A stretch of 64,000 nt of DNA from Photobacterium profundum (GTDB lineage Bacteria > Pseudomonadota > Gammaproteobacteria > Enterobacterales > Vibrionaceae): positions 310,001 through 374,000 of the forward strand of contig NZ_PYOD01000001.1 of assembly GCF_003026285.1 (NCBI RefSeq). The letters run 5' to 3'. Made by a program: the position numbers and the translations under genes. This document shows positions 1 to 8,482 of this stretch, piece after piece; the first letter of the stretch is position 1, and every line of letters starts with the position of its first letter. Under the pieces are notes generated by a model, which saw nothing but the letters and a program-made list of their open reading frames with translations, was not told where the DNA came from and ran no database searches.

Positions 1-1100
1 GATGTATATATATCTTCTGACACGTGAAATTTATATGGCGTAAATTCCGTATCAAATAAAATTTCTTGGCGTAGGTTATTCGATATTTCTTTATCGACTG
101 TTTTTTCTTTTGTCAGCTTTCGAATCTGCTTTTCAACAGCATCATGTTCTTTACTGATTTGTTCACTGTAGCTACGAAGCGCAGCTTCCATTACCGCTTC
201 ACGACGGTGGATAGAACCCGCACCGCAACAAAAAGACGCATTAACCCAATTACGACGACGTTGGATTACGTCGTAAAACATCTGAGGATCGTTAACGAAA
301 GGATCTTCTCCTAACGTCACGGGGCCATACAATCGCTCAACCCCTCTACCAATGAATGCCCCCGCGCGACCGACTTTTCTATCTAACCAAGCGGGAAGTC
401 GTTCACCTTCAGGTAAATCAAAGAACCATTGTGGGGTTTGCACCCATGCAACATCCGGGTCTCGAAAATACCCTAGGGTATGCTCTAAAATCGTAGGGAA
501 AGGGCGTGTATCTGCATCACAAATGACGATGAAATCACCATACGTCTGCTCTAATGCGTTTCGTAGGTTACCCGCTTTAAAACCTTCATTCCCTTCACGT
601 GTAATATATTCAATGCCTAGCTCTTGAGCTAAAGCGGCCATTGACGGACGCTTTCCATCATCAAGAATATAAATTTTCATCTCGATATTATGAGGATACG
701 TTATTTTTTGTGCGTCTAAGATACTTAAGCGAACCAGATCTGGCTCTTCATCGTAAGACGGAAAAAAAACATCTACGCTAATTGGTCTATCTTCTTCGCT
801 ACCATTTTCACATTCTGCAATTTTATGCGGTGGCTCTTTTTTGGGCTCATCTTTTGTCTTCCAAAGATTGAACGTAAAGAGTAATGAGCCAATAAAAGCA
901 CACGATTCTGCAAATGCCAAAGGCAAAGAAAACCATAACGCATCATAGTTAAGTGCAAAAGACCATCGCCACCATAAATACCAAACCCCCAGAGTGAGAT
1001 TACACGTCGCCAAGTACTGATACAGTAATTCACGGGGAACGCTGTGCGGCACAGGTTCTGGTGGCTTCCGATGTTCAAACTCCTTAAAATAAAAGTCCAT
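1..1100 (-). CDS. Cellulose-synthase-like family 2 glycosyltransferase (partial, C-terminus outside window)
   Basis: An open frame of 366 codons starts at the ATG at 1098-1100 and runs off the left edge. Two hydrophobic segments (about residues 28-50 and 54-80) precede a GT-A domain. Its motifs are those of processive beta-glucan synthases: DDG at 147-149, DAD at 195-197, QTPQ at 221-224 and SEDIYT at 361-366, matching the TED region. The QxxRW motif and any PilZ domain would lie beyond the edge. A charged, probably helical insert (about 311-355) separates the CCGAGS motif from SED, which is longer than in typical BcsA. It follows the GH9 gene by 6 bases and is the last visible gene of the minus-strand operon. 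Expected role: inner-membrane synthesis and export of a beta-glucan from a nucleotide sugar. Whether the product is cellulose, mixed-linkage or another glucan cannot be read here. Confidence 0.9.
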   Translation of the reverse strand, partial: MDFYFKEFEHRKPPEPVPHSVPRELLYQYLATCNLTLGVWYLWWRWSFALNYDALWFSLPLAFAESCAFIGSLLFTFNLWKTKDEPKKEPPHKIAECENGSEEDRPISVDVFFPSYDEEPDLVRLSILDAQKITYPHNIEMKIYILDDGKRPSMAALAQELGIEYITREGNEGFKAGNLRNALEQTYGDFIVICDADTRPFPTILEHTLGYFRDPDVAWVQTPQWFFDLPEGERLPAWLDRKVGRAGAFIGRGVERLYGPVTLGEDPFVNDPQMFYDVIQRRRNWVNASFCCGAGSIHRREAVMEAALRSYSEQISKEHDAVEKQIRKLTKEKTVDKEISNNLRQEILFDTEFTPYKFHVSEDIYT

Positions 1101-1106
1101 CTTCTA

Positions 1107-2810
1107 TCACTCCGGTTGTTTTTGTCTAAAATAGGCATGATTTACAGCCAATAAACCAATCAAGCTCGCGTTATAGTCAATAGCGAATTCATTTACCGCA
1201 TAAGATTTTTCGCTATCGATGTAACTCAGCATTCCCATGTTTTTAGGAGCCACACCTGCCTGAGCTTTCTCATTTGGGCCACCAACTAAATACCCCGGCA
1301 AGCTAACCCCTGTTGCAATACGGTACAGATGGTGAAGATTTCTTACTGAATATGTCCCCGCTTGTGTAACAAAACTAAGGTTAAAAGCGTTTGCTCCTAA
1401 CAGATAATCAATTTGAGACTGAACGGTTGAATGATTGCTTGGTTTACCTTGAGCAAAGTCAGACCACGCGACAAGTATTCCCGCTTCTGCTGTCATCTTA
1501 TTGGAACCCCAAATAAAACGTTGGTTAGCAACGCCAAAGGGTGAATGTTGAGATTGTTCTACATATTTATCAGCAACCAACTTTAAGTCTTTTACTAAAC
1601 GTTCTTTCTGTTCGTCTTCAAGCGCCAAAATAAGGTGCCAGACTCCCATCGCCATGGGATTTTTCCATTCAAAAACATCGATAAAGCTTGCGTCATAGAG
1701 CGAGAAAAAATGAGCCAAATAATTCTCTTTTGATGTTGCTAAATAAAGCTCTGCAAGCGCCCAAAGTCGGTCGTCAGCATCAGTTTCTAACGATTCTTCT
1801 TTATCTTCATCATTCTTAATGTATGGGCCTGAACCACTATCATCATCTTCATGCCAATCAATATATTGCTCAGGGTTTTGTTCCAAATAATGCCAAGCGA
1901 GCAGTGCTGCCTTCAAATAACGGCGAGAATCTTCTGGTTTATAAGGTTTAAATACTCGAGAAGCAAACGCCATCGTTGCTGCAAACTTAGCGGTTTCTGG
2001 TGTACTAATACCGTAGACATAACGTTCTTGTGCATCTTGCCAAGGAGCTATTTTTGCTGGCCACTCCTTGCCTGATACCTTACGATAAACAGCACCATCT
2101 CCACGTTGCATTTTCACAAGCCATTCCAAACCAAAAGTAGCTTCTGCTAATACCGATGGAAGTTGCTCATTGTTTAACTGCACACTGACTAATTTATTAT
2201 CTAGTGTTTGCGCATTAAAATATTCAGGAGCTTGCCGGTATGCTTCTAATAAGCGGGCAACAGTAATCGTTGTTGTTGCAACATACTTACCAAAATCACC
2301 TGCGTCATACCAACCACCCGTCATATCCAATGGCTGTCCAGCATTATAGAAATCATCTTTTCGAAGCACTAGGCCGTCTTTTTCATGGCTTTTAGGTCTT
2401 TGCATGCCTGTAATTGGGTCATTCACTACAACACCAGAGCGTTGTAAATACAAAGCATGCACAAGACGCCCACTTAGCTCTTGGTAAGGTGACGAAGTTA
2501 TTTGAAAAGGAGCCGATTGACTTACATTCGATTTAAGCACATACCAACCAGTTTGATTTATCTTGGAAAAATCAATTTTAGTCACGCTTCTATTATCAGG
2601 TAGTGATGTCACCGCCCCTAACGGTAGTTCAATCTCTTTTTTGTCACGATCTAGCGATATGAGTGATACTGTTTTGGTATTAGAAGCAGTAATCCAATAA
2701 GCAGCTTTAGCACCATCAGAGTGGTAACCGAGTTGATTCACAACTAAGTCATTAGCATGTAGCGTGTAGCTCATGCTAATTAATAATAGTAAAGCGACAA
2801 TCCTTGTCAT
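1107..2810 (-). CDS. Secreted glycoside hydrolase family 9 (endoglucanase-type) with N-terminal Ig-like domain
   Basis: The 567-residue protein starts with a signal peptide (about 1-19, ending in HAN). A CelD_N-type Ig-like domain follows (about 21-105), then a GH9 (alpha/alpha)6 catalytic domain to about 560. The GH9 base region reads GGWYDAGDFGKYV with D169 and D172, and the general acid lies in the C-terminal VNEFAIDYNA with E541. GH9 enzymes hydrolyse beta-1,4-glucans. Here the gene sits 22 bases after the GH2 gene and 6 bases before the cellulose-synthase-like gene, so it more likely edits or releases the polymer made by that enzyme, as BcsZ does in cellulose operons, than feeds on plant cellulose. 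The family is secure; the substrate is inferred. Confidence 0.92.
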   Translation of the reverse strand: MTRIVALLLLISMSYTLHANDLVVNQLGYHSDGAKAAYWITASNTKTVSLISLDRDKKEIELPLGAVTSLPDNRSVTKIDFSKINQTGWYVLKSNVSQSAPFQITSSPYQELSGRLVHALYLQRSGVVVNDPITGMQRPKSHEKDGLVLRKDDFYNAGQPLDMTGGWYDAGDFGKYVATTTITVARLLEAYRQAPEYFNAQTLDNKLVSVQLNNEQLPSVLAEATFGLEWLVKMQRGDGAVYRKVSGKEWPAKIAPWQDAQERYVYGISTPETAKFAATMAFASRVFKPYKPEDSRRYLKAALLAWHYLEQNPEQYIDWHEDDDSGSGPYIKNDEDKEESLETDADDRLWALAELYLATSKENYLAHFFSLYDASFIDVFEWKNPMAMGVWHLILALEDEQKERLVKDLKLVADKYVEQSQHSPFGVANQRFIWGSNKMTAEAGILVAWSDFAQGKPSNHSTVQSQIDYLLGANAFNLSFVTQAGTYSVRNLHHLYRIATGVSLPGYLVGGPNEKAQAGVAPKNMGMLSYIDSEKSYAVNEFAIDYNASLIGLLAVNHAYFRQKQPE

Positions 2811-2832
2811 ATTTAGCCCTATTGATTTTTCT

Positions 2833-5031
2833 TCATTTTAAATCTTGCGACAAATAGCTATTTTCACTAATCTCGTTACCACTTTGGTCTATTAAGGTCA
2901 AAGTGAAGTATTCTGACAATCCTATCAATTCAGAAGCTGTTATTATTGATGACTGCGCGTTACTCTTAATATCAATATCATCAATTATCCAACGTCGATC
3001 ATCATATATATTCTTAACCACTAAACTCGTATTACGGTACTCTTCTAGCGTGTCATTAATAACGGTTACTGTAATAGTTGGCAGCATGGCATCATTATTA
3101 ACAGAGGCCACAATAAGCACAGGTTGATAAGCTTGTTGCAGTGCGAAATATCCAGGCTTTATTCTCCTTTCATTATCAAGCACTGACCATGTAATTGCAG
3201 GCCAGCTATCTACAAACATAAATTGATAAATAGCAGCAAGCCCTTCACCTTTATACAATCTTAGGTGTTCCGTTGCATATTTTGTAACTAATCTTTGATA
3301 TTCTTGAGAATTTTTAACGAAGTGTGATAAGGATTCACCTTCAGAAACTTTCGCGATATTTAACGTTTCATGTGGTTGATAATTATGATAACTCAACGTT
3401 TCTATGGCTTTTTCTGTTAACGGCCAACTGTACTCATCTTCAAGTATGTTTCTCATTGCCAAATAGTCTGGCATTGCTTGAGCACCAAACTCGCTAACAA
3501 TCGGGGTTGCAGGCTTATTTTTATAATCTTTATAAGTACCAGAATACCAGCCTAACCAAGGGTGTTCTTTGGTATACGATGCTTTTCTTACGACTCTTTT
3601 ATCGTTAGCCAGTAGCAGTTGTTTATATATAGATTCTGTCAGCTGTACATTTTTCGAGGGATTGTACGTTTCATATTTATATTTCATCCAATTAGCATCC
3701 CAGGGTGGTTCATTTTGCCCACACCAAAAGGCGATTGATGGATGGTTATACAGCATATCTGTCATTGCTTTTGCTTGAATGGTTGCTTGTTCAATAAATT
3801 CAGGGGAATCGCTGTAGCCCCATTGCAATGGGAAGTCTTGCCAAATAATAAAACCAAATTCATCAGCAACCTTATACAAGGCTTGACCAGCAACATGCGC
3901 ATGAACTCGAATGCTATTAATGTTAGCTTGCTGCATTAATTCCAAGTCATTACGATAATCTTGCTCTGCCATTTCACCTAACCATTGGCTACCAATATAG
4001 TTAGTACCACGGATAAAATAGGGTTGGTTATTGACATAGAAAGCCCCCGCTTCTTGATCATATCTAATTTGACGAAATCCAATATTAGTTAACTTTGAAT
4101 CAGACGTTTTTAGCTTTGATATACTCAAGCCACCTGTTTTATCATTCTGATTTTTAGGGATTCGAACTGAAACACCAAGGCTGTATTGAGTCGGGTTCCC
4201 CCAGTCCCATGGCCACCATAGTTCACGTTTTTCTATGGGTAATAGCCAAGAAATATTTTGTCGCCCTTTATGAACGTATTGATCTATTTCATAGCGTTGA
4301 GGGATCGCATTAGGAGAAGCAAGAGGAGATAATTCTATTTCAATAATAGCGCTACCTTGATAAGCACTATCAAGTTCTATTTTTACGGTACCTGTTGTGA
4401 GTGCTTGCTCAACATCAAGAACGATTGGCACTATTTTTATGTTATCTATGGCTATAGGACCAGTCTGACGTAATTCTACTGAGCCCCATATACCACCAGA
4501 ATTATAATCTTGTCCTTGATCAGACCATGCTCCTCCTGGACGTGTATCATGATGATTAAGCACGCCTTTAATTAAGGTTTTATTTAATGACCAATCTTTT
4601 ATTATTTCTTCATTTGGGCTATTAACCTGAACTGTTAATTGATTACTACCAACCACAACATCATTTGTGACTTCAACTTTAAAAGGGGAAAAGTACCCTT
4701 CATGACTTCCAACCAATTTATTGTTTAAGCTAACCTCAGTAAAGTAATCTACAGCATTAAAATCTATCCAATATCGTGCCTCTTTATTAATAGACCTCAT
4801 AGAAAATGCTCGACGATAATAGGCAACACCAGCATGCTCTATTCCAACTGAATGCCAATTATTGGGAACATAAACATTCTCAATGCTGCTGTTATTTTGC
4901 TTTTCATCAATTATCTCAAGCTGCCATGTTCCATCTAAAGTTTGCGTATTCACGTGCCAGTTATAATTAGAATCATTTATAGCGCAAGATGATAATGAGA
5001 ATAAAGCCATTACTAGCCATAATATTCTCAT
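2833..5031 (-). CDS. Glycoside hydrolase family 2 lipoprotein (beta-mannosidase/galactosidase/glucuronidase-like)
   Basis: This is a 732-residue GH2 enzyme with a lipoprotein signal: the hydrophobic start ends in LSSC, giving lipidated C16. Order: jelly-roll sugar-binding domain (about 25-190), Ig-like domain (about 195-320), then a TIM barrel. The acid/base is E441 in GQNEP and the nucleophile is E514 in SEFGAQ, both intact; a further Ig-like segment fills the C-terminus. GH2 enzymes are retaining exo-glycosidases; the precise sugar cannot be told from the sequence. Lipidation places it on the periplasmic face of a membrane. It lies 17 bases after the HATPase gene and 22 before the GH9 gene. 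Codon use is AT-rich compared with the core genes to the right. Confidence 0.9.
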   Translation of the reverse strand: MRILWLVMALFSLSSCAINDSNYNWHVNTQTLDGTWQLEIIDEKQNNSSIENVYVPNNWHSVGIEHAGVAYYRRAFSMRSINKEARYWIDFNAVDYFTEVSLNNKLVGSHEGYFSPFKVEVTNDVVVGSNQLTVQVNSPNEEIIKDWSLNKTLIKGVLNHHDTRPGGAWSDQGQDYNSGGIWGSVELRQTGPIAIDNIKIVPIVLDVEQALTTGTVKIELDSAYQGSAIIEIELSPLASPNAIPQRYEIDQYVHKGRQNISWLLPIEKRELWWPWDWGNPTQYSLGVSVRIPKNQNDKTGGLSISKLKTSDSKLTNIGFRQIRYDQEAGAFYVNNQPYFIRGTNYIGSQWLGEMAEQDYRNDLELMQQANINSIRVHAHVAGQALYKVADEFGFIIWQDFPLQWGYSDSPEFIEQATIQAKAMTDMLYNHPSIAFWCGQNEPPWDANWMKYKYETYNPSKNVQLTESIYKQLLLANDKRVVRKASYTKEHPWLGWYSGTYKDYKNKPATPIVSEFGAQAMPDYLAMRNILEDEYSWPLTEKAIETLSYHNYQPHETLNIAKVSEGESLSHFVKNSQEYQRLVTKYATEHLRLYKGEGLAAIYQFMFVDSWPAITWSVLDNERRIKPGYFALQQAYQPVLIVASVNNDAMLPTITVTVINDTLEEYRNTSLVVKNIYDDRRWIIDDIDIKSNAQSSIITASELIGLSEYFTLTLIDQSGNEISENSYLSQDLK

Positions 5032-5048
5032 ACTTCCCCTTTAAAATA

Positions 5049-5501
5049 TTATCTATTCGTATTTTTATATAACTTGAATGTATTCTTATCACCTAAATTT
5101 ATATACTCAAGGCTATCAGTTAACTGCACGACAATAATAAAACCACGTCCTGATGTTGCCCATGTTTCAGGGTCATCAGGATCAGGCTCTATAAATTCAT
5201 TATTAATTGCTTTTGTAAACTCATCCTTAGACATTGATTGCCCATAATCAGATATCTCCGTCACTAACTCATTCTTGTCATTAAGATAAGAAGTAAGCTC
5301 TATAGGACAACCATCTTCAGAATGATAAGCGTGCTCGTACGCATTATTGACCATTTCTACTAAGCATAATTCGATTTGGTCTATAACATCAGGGCCTAAA
5401 CCAATACCAGCCCAATACGCCTTAACATCATTTGCAATATTTCTAGATACTTCAAGGGAACTCTTATATTGCTGCTTGAATTCGTTTTTAACCGTTTTCA
5501 T
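5049..5501 (-). CDS. Anti-sigma-type serine kinase (RsbW/SpoIIAB-like HATPase)
   Basis: A 150-residue single-domain GHKL ATPase. The N box is visible in VEMVNNAYEHAY (about 48-59), the G1 box in SDYGQSM (about 88-94) and the G2 region in GRGFIIVVQL (about 118-127). It has no sensor or histidine phosphoacceptor domain, which is the form of RsbW-type partner-switch kinases that phosphorylate a STAS antagonist. The operon also encodes the STAS protein and a PP2C response regulator, so the three parts of a partner switch are present. The output partner (a sigma factor or an enzyme) is not in the window. Confidence 0.87.
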   Translation of the reverse strand: MKTVKNEFKQQYKSSLEVSRNIANDVKAYWAGIGLGPDVIDQIELCLVEMVNNAYEHAYHSEDGCPIELTSYLNDKNELVTEISDYGQSMSKDEFTKAINNEFIEPDPDDPETWATSGRGFIIVVQLTDSLEYINLGDKNTFKLYKNTNR

Positions 5502-5541
5502 CAGGCAGTTCCTTACAAATAAATGAATATAAATTCTAGTT

Positions 5542-6690
5542 TTATGGTGTCAAAGCAGGAATATTTGTTCTGTTCACAACAACAGATTGCGTTACGCGCC
5601 TATCTTTAAGTATATGAATTGCATCCATTTCCATTAAAGATTGAGTAAAACCATCATGACTAATAAAGTAATCGCCAAAAACAGTTTTATTATCAATATA
5701 TGCAGAGCCAGATATATGAATATAGTCGCACACTAAGCTCTGACTGATCACCGCTTCAGATTCAATCTTGCAGTTTGAACCGATTAAGGCTGGACCGACA
5801 ATGGTCGCACCATTTTGAATTTCACAGCCACTACTAATAATGACAGGAGGGGTAATGTTGCATTTATCGAAATCAAATACCGTATTTATGCCTACCCACA
5901 CTCCAGGTTTAATTTGGGTGCCAGGAATAGGATAACCAGGTACTTTACCGTGCAATATTTCGCTGGTAACACCCCAAATATCACTAATATTGCCGACATC
6001 TAACCACTGAAACGTCATTTTAGTCGCATAGAAACTGATATTTTTCTCAACCAATAAGGGGAATAATTGGCTACCAATATCGAACTCTTCTTCCTTTGGA
6101 ATAAAATCAAAGATCGCGGGCTCAAAAATATAAATACCACTGTTAATCTGCGTCGACAACGCTTCTTCCGCACTTGGCTTTTCTTGAAAAGAAGTGATTC
6201 GACCATAATCATCAGTAACAACTACGCCATATTTGCTGACCTCGCTTAATTCGACCTCTTTTGAAATAATCGTCGCAATACCACCTAACTCTTTATGGCG
6301 TCTGATTGCTTCCGTTAAATCCAGATCTATCCAAGCATCACCACATACAACAACAAATGTTTCATCAAAAAAACCGGAAAAGTCTTGAATTTTTCTCATA
6401 CCACCAGCAGAACCTAACGCTTTACTGATAAATTTTCCGTCTTTCATTTCCCCTTCGTAAGAATAGGAAAGCTGAACATTAAAATGGTGCCCATCACTAA
6501 AGTAATTTTCTATCACTTCAGCCAGATGGCTGGTATTTACAACGATCTTATCAATCCCATGCGAGGCAAAGAGTTGGATCATAGATTCCATCACAGGCTT
6601 TCCAAGGATTGGAATCATTGGTTTAGGTATCGTGTGTGTTATTGGCTTTACTCGCGTTCCTTTGCCCGCAGCCAGAATCATCCCTTTCAT
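5542..6690 (-). CDS. NDP-sugar pyrophosphorylase (nucleotidyltransferase)
   Basis: The 382-residue protein begins MKGMILAAGKGTR with the nucleotide-binding GXGTR signature and a KPMIPI sugar-phosphate motif (about 23-28). A Rossmann-like transferase domain runs to about 235, followed by a left-handed beta-helix of hexapeptide repeats (about 250-345). This layout fits glucose-1-P or mannose-1-P nucleotidyltransferases, which make UDP-, dTDP- or GDP-sugars. Its place between the STAS gene (11 bases before) and the kinase gene suggests it supplies the activated sugar for the neighbouring glycosyltransferase. The exact nucleotide and sugar are not determined. Confidence 0.88.
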   Translation of the reverse strand: MKGMILAAGKGTRVKPITHTIPKPMIPILGKPVMESMIQLFASHGIDKIVVNTSHLAEVIENYFSDGHHFNVQLSYSYEGEMKDGKFISKALGSAGGMRKIQDFSGFFDETFVVVCGDAWIDLDLTEAIRRHKELGGIATIISKEVELSEVSKYGVVVTDDYGRITSFQEKPSAEEALSTQINSGIYIFEPAIFDFIPKEEEFDIGSQLFPLLVEKNISFYATKMTFQWLDVGNISDIWGVTSEILHGKVPGYPIPGTQIKPGVWVGINTVFDFDKCNITPPVIISSGCEIQNGATIVGPALIGSNCKIESEAVISQSLVCDYIHISGSAYIDNKTVFGDYFISHDGFTQSLMEMDAIHILKDRRVTQSVVVNRTNIPALTP

Positions 6691-6701
6691 AAAGCTATTC
6701 C

Positions 6702-7034
6702 TTATACAGTAGTCTCAACAGCGTCTTCAACGGTTTCATAACTCGAAATCAATTTGTCCATTCGAGTCAACTTCAAGAGCTCTTTTACTGCTCGCTGCGG
6801 ATTAACAACACTAATTTTTTTGCCCTTTAACCTTTTATATACGCCCATAACAGCACCAAGACCGCTGCTATCCATAAAACGAACATTCGTCAAGTCCAGC
6901 ACAAGATGTGAATCAATGCAGCCTGCTAAAGATTCGATTTCTTGACGAAAACTCGGTGCCAATTTAGCATCAAATCTATCTTCATTTATTTGAAGAACTG
7001 TGCATTGACCCTTGTTGATAACTTCGTATTGCAT
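6702..7034 (-). CDS. STAS-domain anti-sigma factor antagonist
   Basis: The frame is open from 7064, but the ATG at 7032-7034 is preferred because an AGGGG ribosome-binding site sits about 8 bases before it. This gives a 110-residue single STAS domain. The phosphoacceptor loop is intact, MDSSGLG, with D55 and S56/S57. The start lies inside the end of the upstream response-regulator gene (49-base overlap), so translation is probably coupled. In partner switches the unphosphorylated STAS protein binds the HATPase kinase, and a PP2C phosphatase reactivates it. Both partners are in this operon. Confidence 0.9.
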   Translation of the reverse strand: MQYEVINKGQCTVLQINEDRFDAKLAPSFRQEIESLAGCIDSHLVLDLTNVRFMDSSGLGAVMGVYKRLKGKKISVVNPQRAVKELLKLTRMDKLISSYETVEDAVETTV

Positions 7035-8245
7035 GTTTGATCCCCTTCTGAATAACCTGTCCACTCTATTACCAGTACGCTGACATCATCATCAAATTGC
7101 TCTGACTTTTGCCAATCTCTGACTCGATTAACCAATAAATCTGTTTGAACGGCAGTGGAGTGATGATTTAAATCGATAACAGCCTGTCTCAACCCTTCTT
7201 CTGAAAATTGTCTCTTTCCATTCTCTGCTTCTGTAAGCCCATCTGAATATATCCAAACTTTATCACCCGGTTCTAATTGAATTTGTGCTGTCTGGTATTC
7301 AACAAAATCAAATGCGCCGACAACAAAACTTTCTTGACCAATAAATTCAGCATCATTCGTTACGGCATGTAGCCAAACCAAAGGTGGGTGCCCTGCACTC
7401 GAAAACGATAAAATTCCCGTTTTCACATTTAGGACAGAATAAACCATGGTGAAATACAATAGATTTTCATCATCGCTTAAATAAACATCATTGAGTTGCT
7501 TAAGTACATCTTTTGGTGAAGTGATTGCATAATACGGTGGCTCTGAGATCTGCGTTTTTACGATTGAGCCTTTATCCGAATTTGTTGAAATACTTTGTTG
7601 AACAGAAAATGACATCAAGGCAGACGACACACCATGCCCTGCAACATCAAGCAAATAAAACGCCACATGTTCTTCATCAAGCTGCATATAGCCCAACATA
7701 TCACCACCAATCTGAGCACTGGGTATAGATACATAACTGAGCTCGACACCTGTCAGCTTCTTTTGGGATGGTAACAAACGACGAACAAGCTCACCGGCAG
7801 ACTCTAGATCTTTCTTAATGGTCGCATAAGCTCCATCAAGCTCACTATTTTTTTCTGTGATTTGATTGTGTAGCGCTAATGTTCTAAACCCTGCTCGAAT
7901 ACGTGCATCAAGTTCATCGACATGGGTATCTTTTACAACAAAATCATCAGCCCCTGCATTAATACCATTGATTATCGAAGCTTGATCATCTTTTCCTGAT
8001 AGCAAAACGAAGAATATATATCTCGAGTAATCACCTGATTTTAAACGTGCGCACAATTCTATGCCGTCCATCTCAGGCATCATCCAATCACTGAGTACAA
8101 ACTGTATATGAGCATTGACTTTCAACACTTCCAAAGCTTGCAAACCATCACTTGCTGTAATGACATTGAAACCACGCTTTGTCAGCATTTTTTCCATAAA
8201 CATAAGCATTGTTCGATTGTCATCAACCAATAAAATGTCTCTCAT
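6986..8245 (-). CDS. Response regulator fused to PP2C/SpoIIE-type serine phosphatase
   Basis: The 419-residue protein has an N-terminal receiver domain (about 1-125) with acidic pair D8/D9, phosphoacceptor D53 (LSDWMMPEMDG) and the usual K near 104. A coiled-coil linker follows (about 130-175), then a SpoIIE-like PP2C domain (about 180-400) with GGDMLGY, LLDVAGHG, YSDGLTEAEN and DDVSVLVI metal-binding motifs. This is the layout of RssB/HsbR/CrsR-like partner-switch phosphatases, but the HATPase domain that HsbR carries is here a separate gene. It is the first gene of the minus-strand operon. A sensor kinase that phosphorylates D53 is not visible in the window. Confidence 0.92.
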   Translation of the reverse strand: MRDILLVDDNRTMLMFMEKMLTKRGFNVITASDGLQALEVLKVNAHIQFVLSDWMMPEMDGIELCARLKSGDYSRYIFFVLLSGKDDQASIINGINAGADDFVVKDTHVDELDARIRAGFRTLALHNQITEKNSELDGAYATIKKDLESAGELVRRLLPSQKKLTGVELSYVSIPSAQIGGDMLGYMQLDEEHVAFYLLDVAGHGVSSALMSFSVQQSISTNSDKGSIVKTQISEPPYYAITSPKDVLKQLNDVYLSDDENLLYFTMVYSVLNVKTGILSFSSAGHPPLVWLHAVTNDAEFIGQESFVVGAFDFVEYQTAQIQLEPGDKVWIYSDGLTEAENGKRQFSEEGLRQAVIDLNHHSTAVQTDLLVNRVRDWQKSEQFDDDVSVLVIEWTGYSEGDQTCNTKLSTRVNAQFFK

Positions 8246-8482
8246 AAATGTCGTACCTTCTTTTCATTCTTACTCTGCATGAAAAACGACTGCATTAGCT
8301 AAGATTAAATTCAACTTATCAGAAACATATGGCATATATAACAGAGTCTAGTAATCTTTATGACGTTAGCCAAAAAATTAGACAAAAAAATCACTTGATG
8401 ATTAAGTTAGGTGTAACTTATTAATTACTTGTAAGTTCATATCACTCTATTGTCTGTAAATTTAGCCACTATAAGCAAGCTT
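8246..8482. promoter_or_regulatory. Divergent promoter region between polysaccharide operon and outer-membrane protein gene
   Basis: The response-regulator operon (minus) and the outer-membrane protein gene (plus) diverge from this AT-rich 237-bp gap, so both promoters should lie here. I could not identify a convincing sigma-70 or sigma-54 promoter by eye. Confidence 0.4.

Noticed and set aside
352..627. 91-codon plus-strand frame
   Set aside because: Antisense to the conserved GT2 catalytic domain; no family features.
773..1138. 121-codon minus-strand frame overlapping the GT2 start
   Set aside because: It overlaps the end of the GH9 gene and the true GT2 frame, which carries all the conserved motifs.
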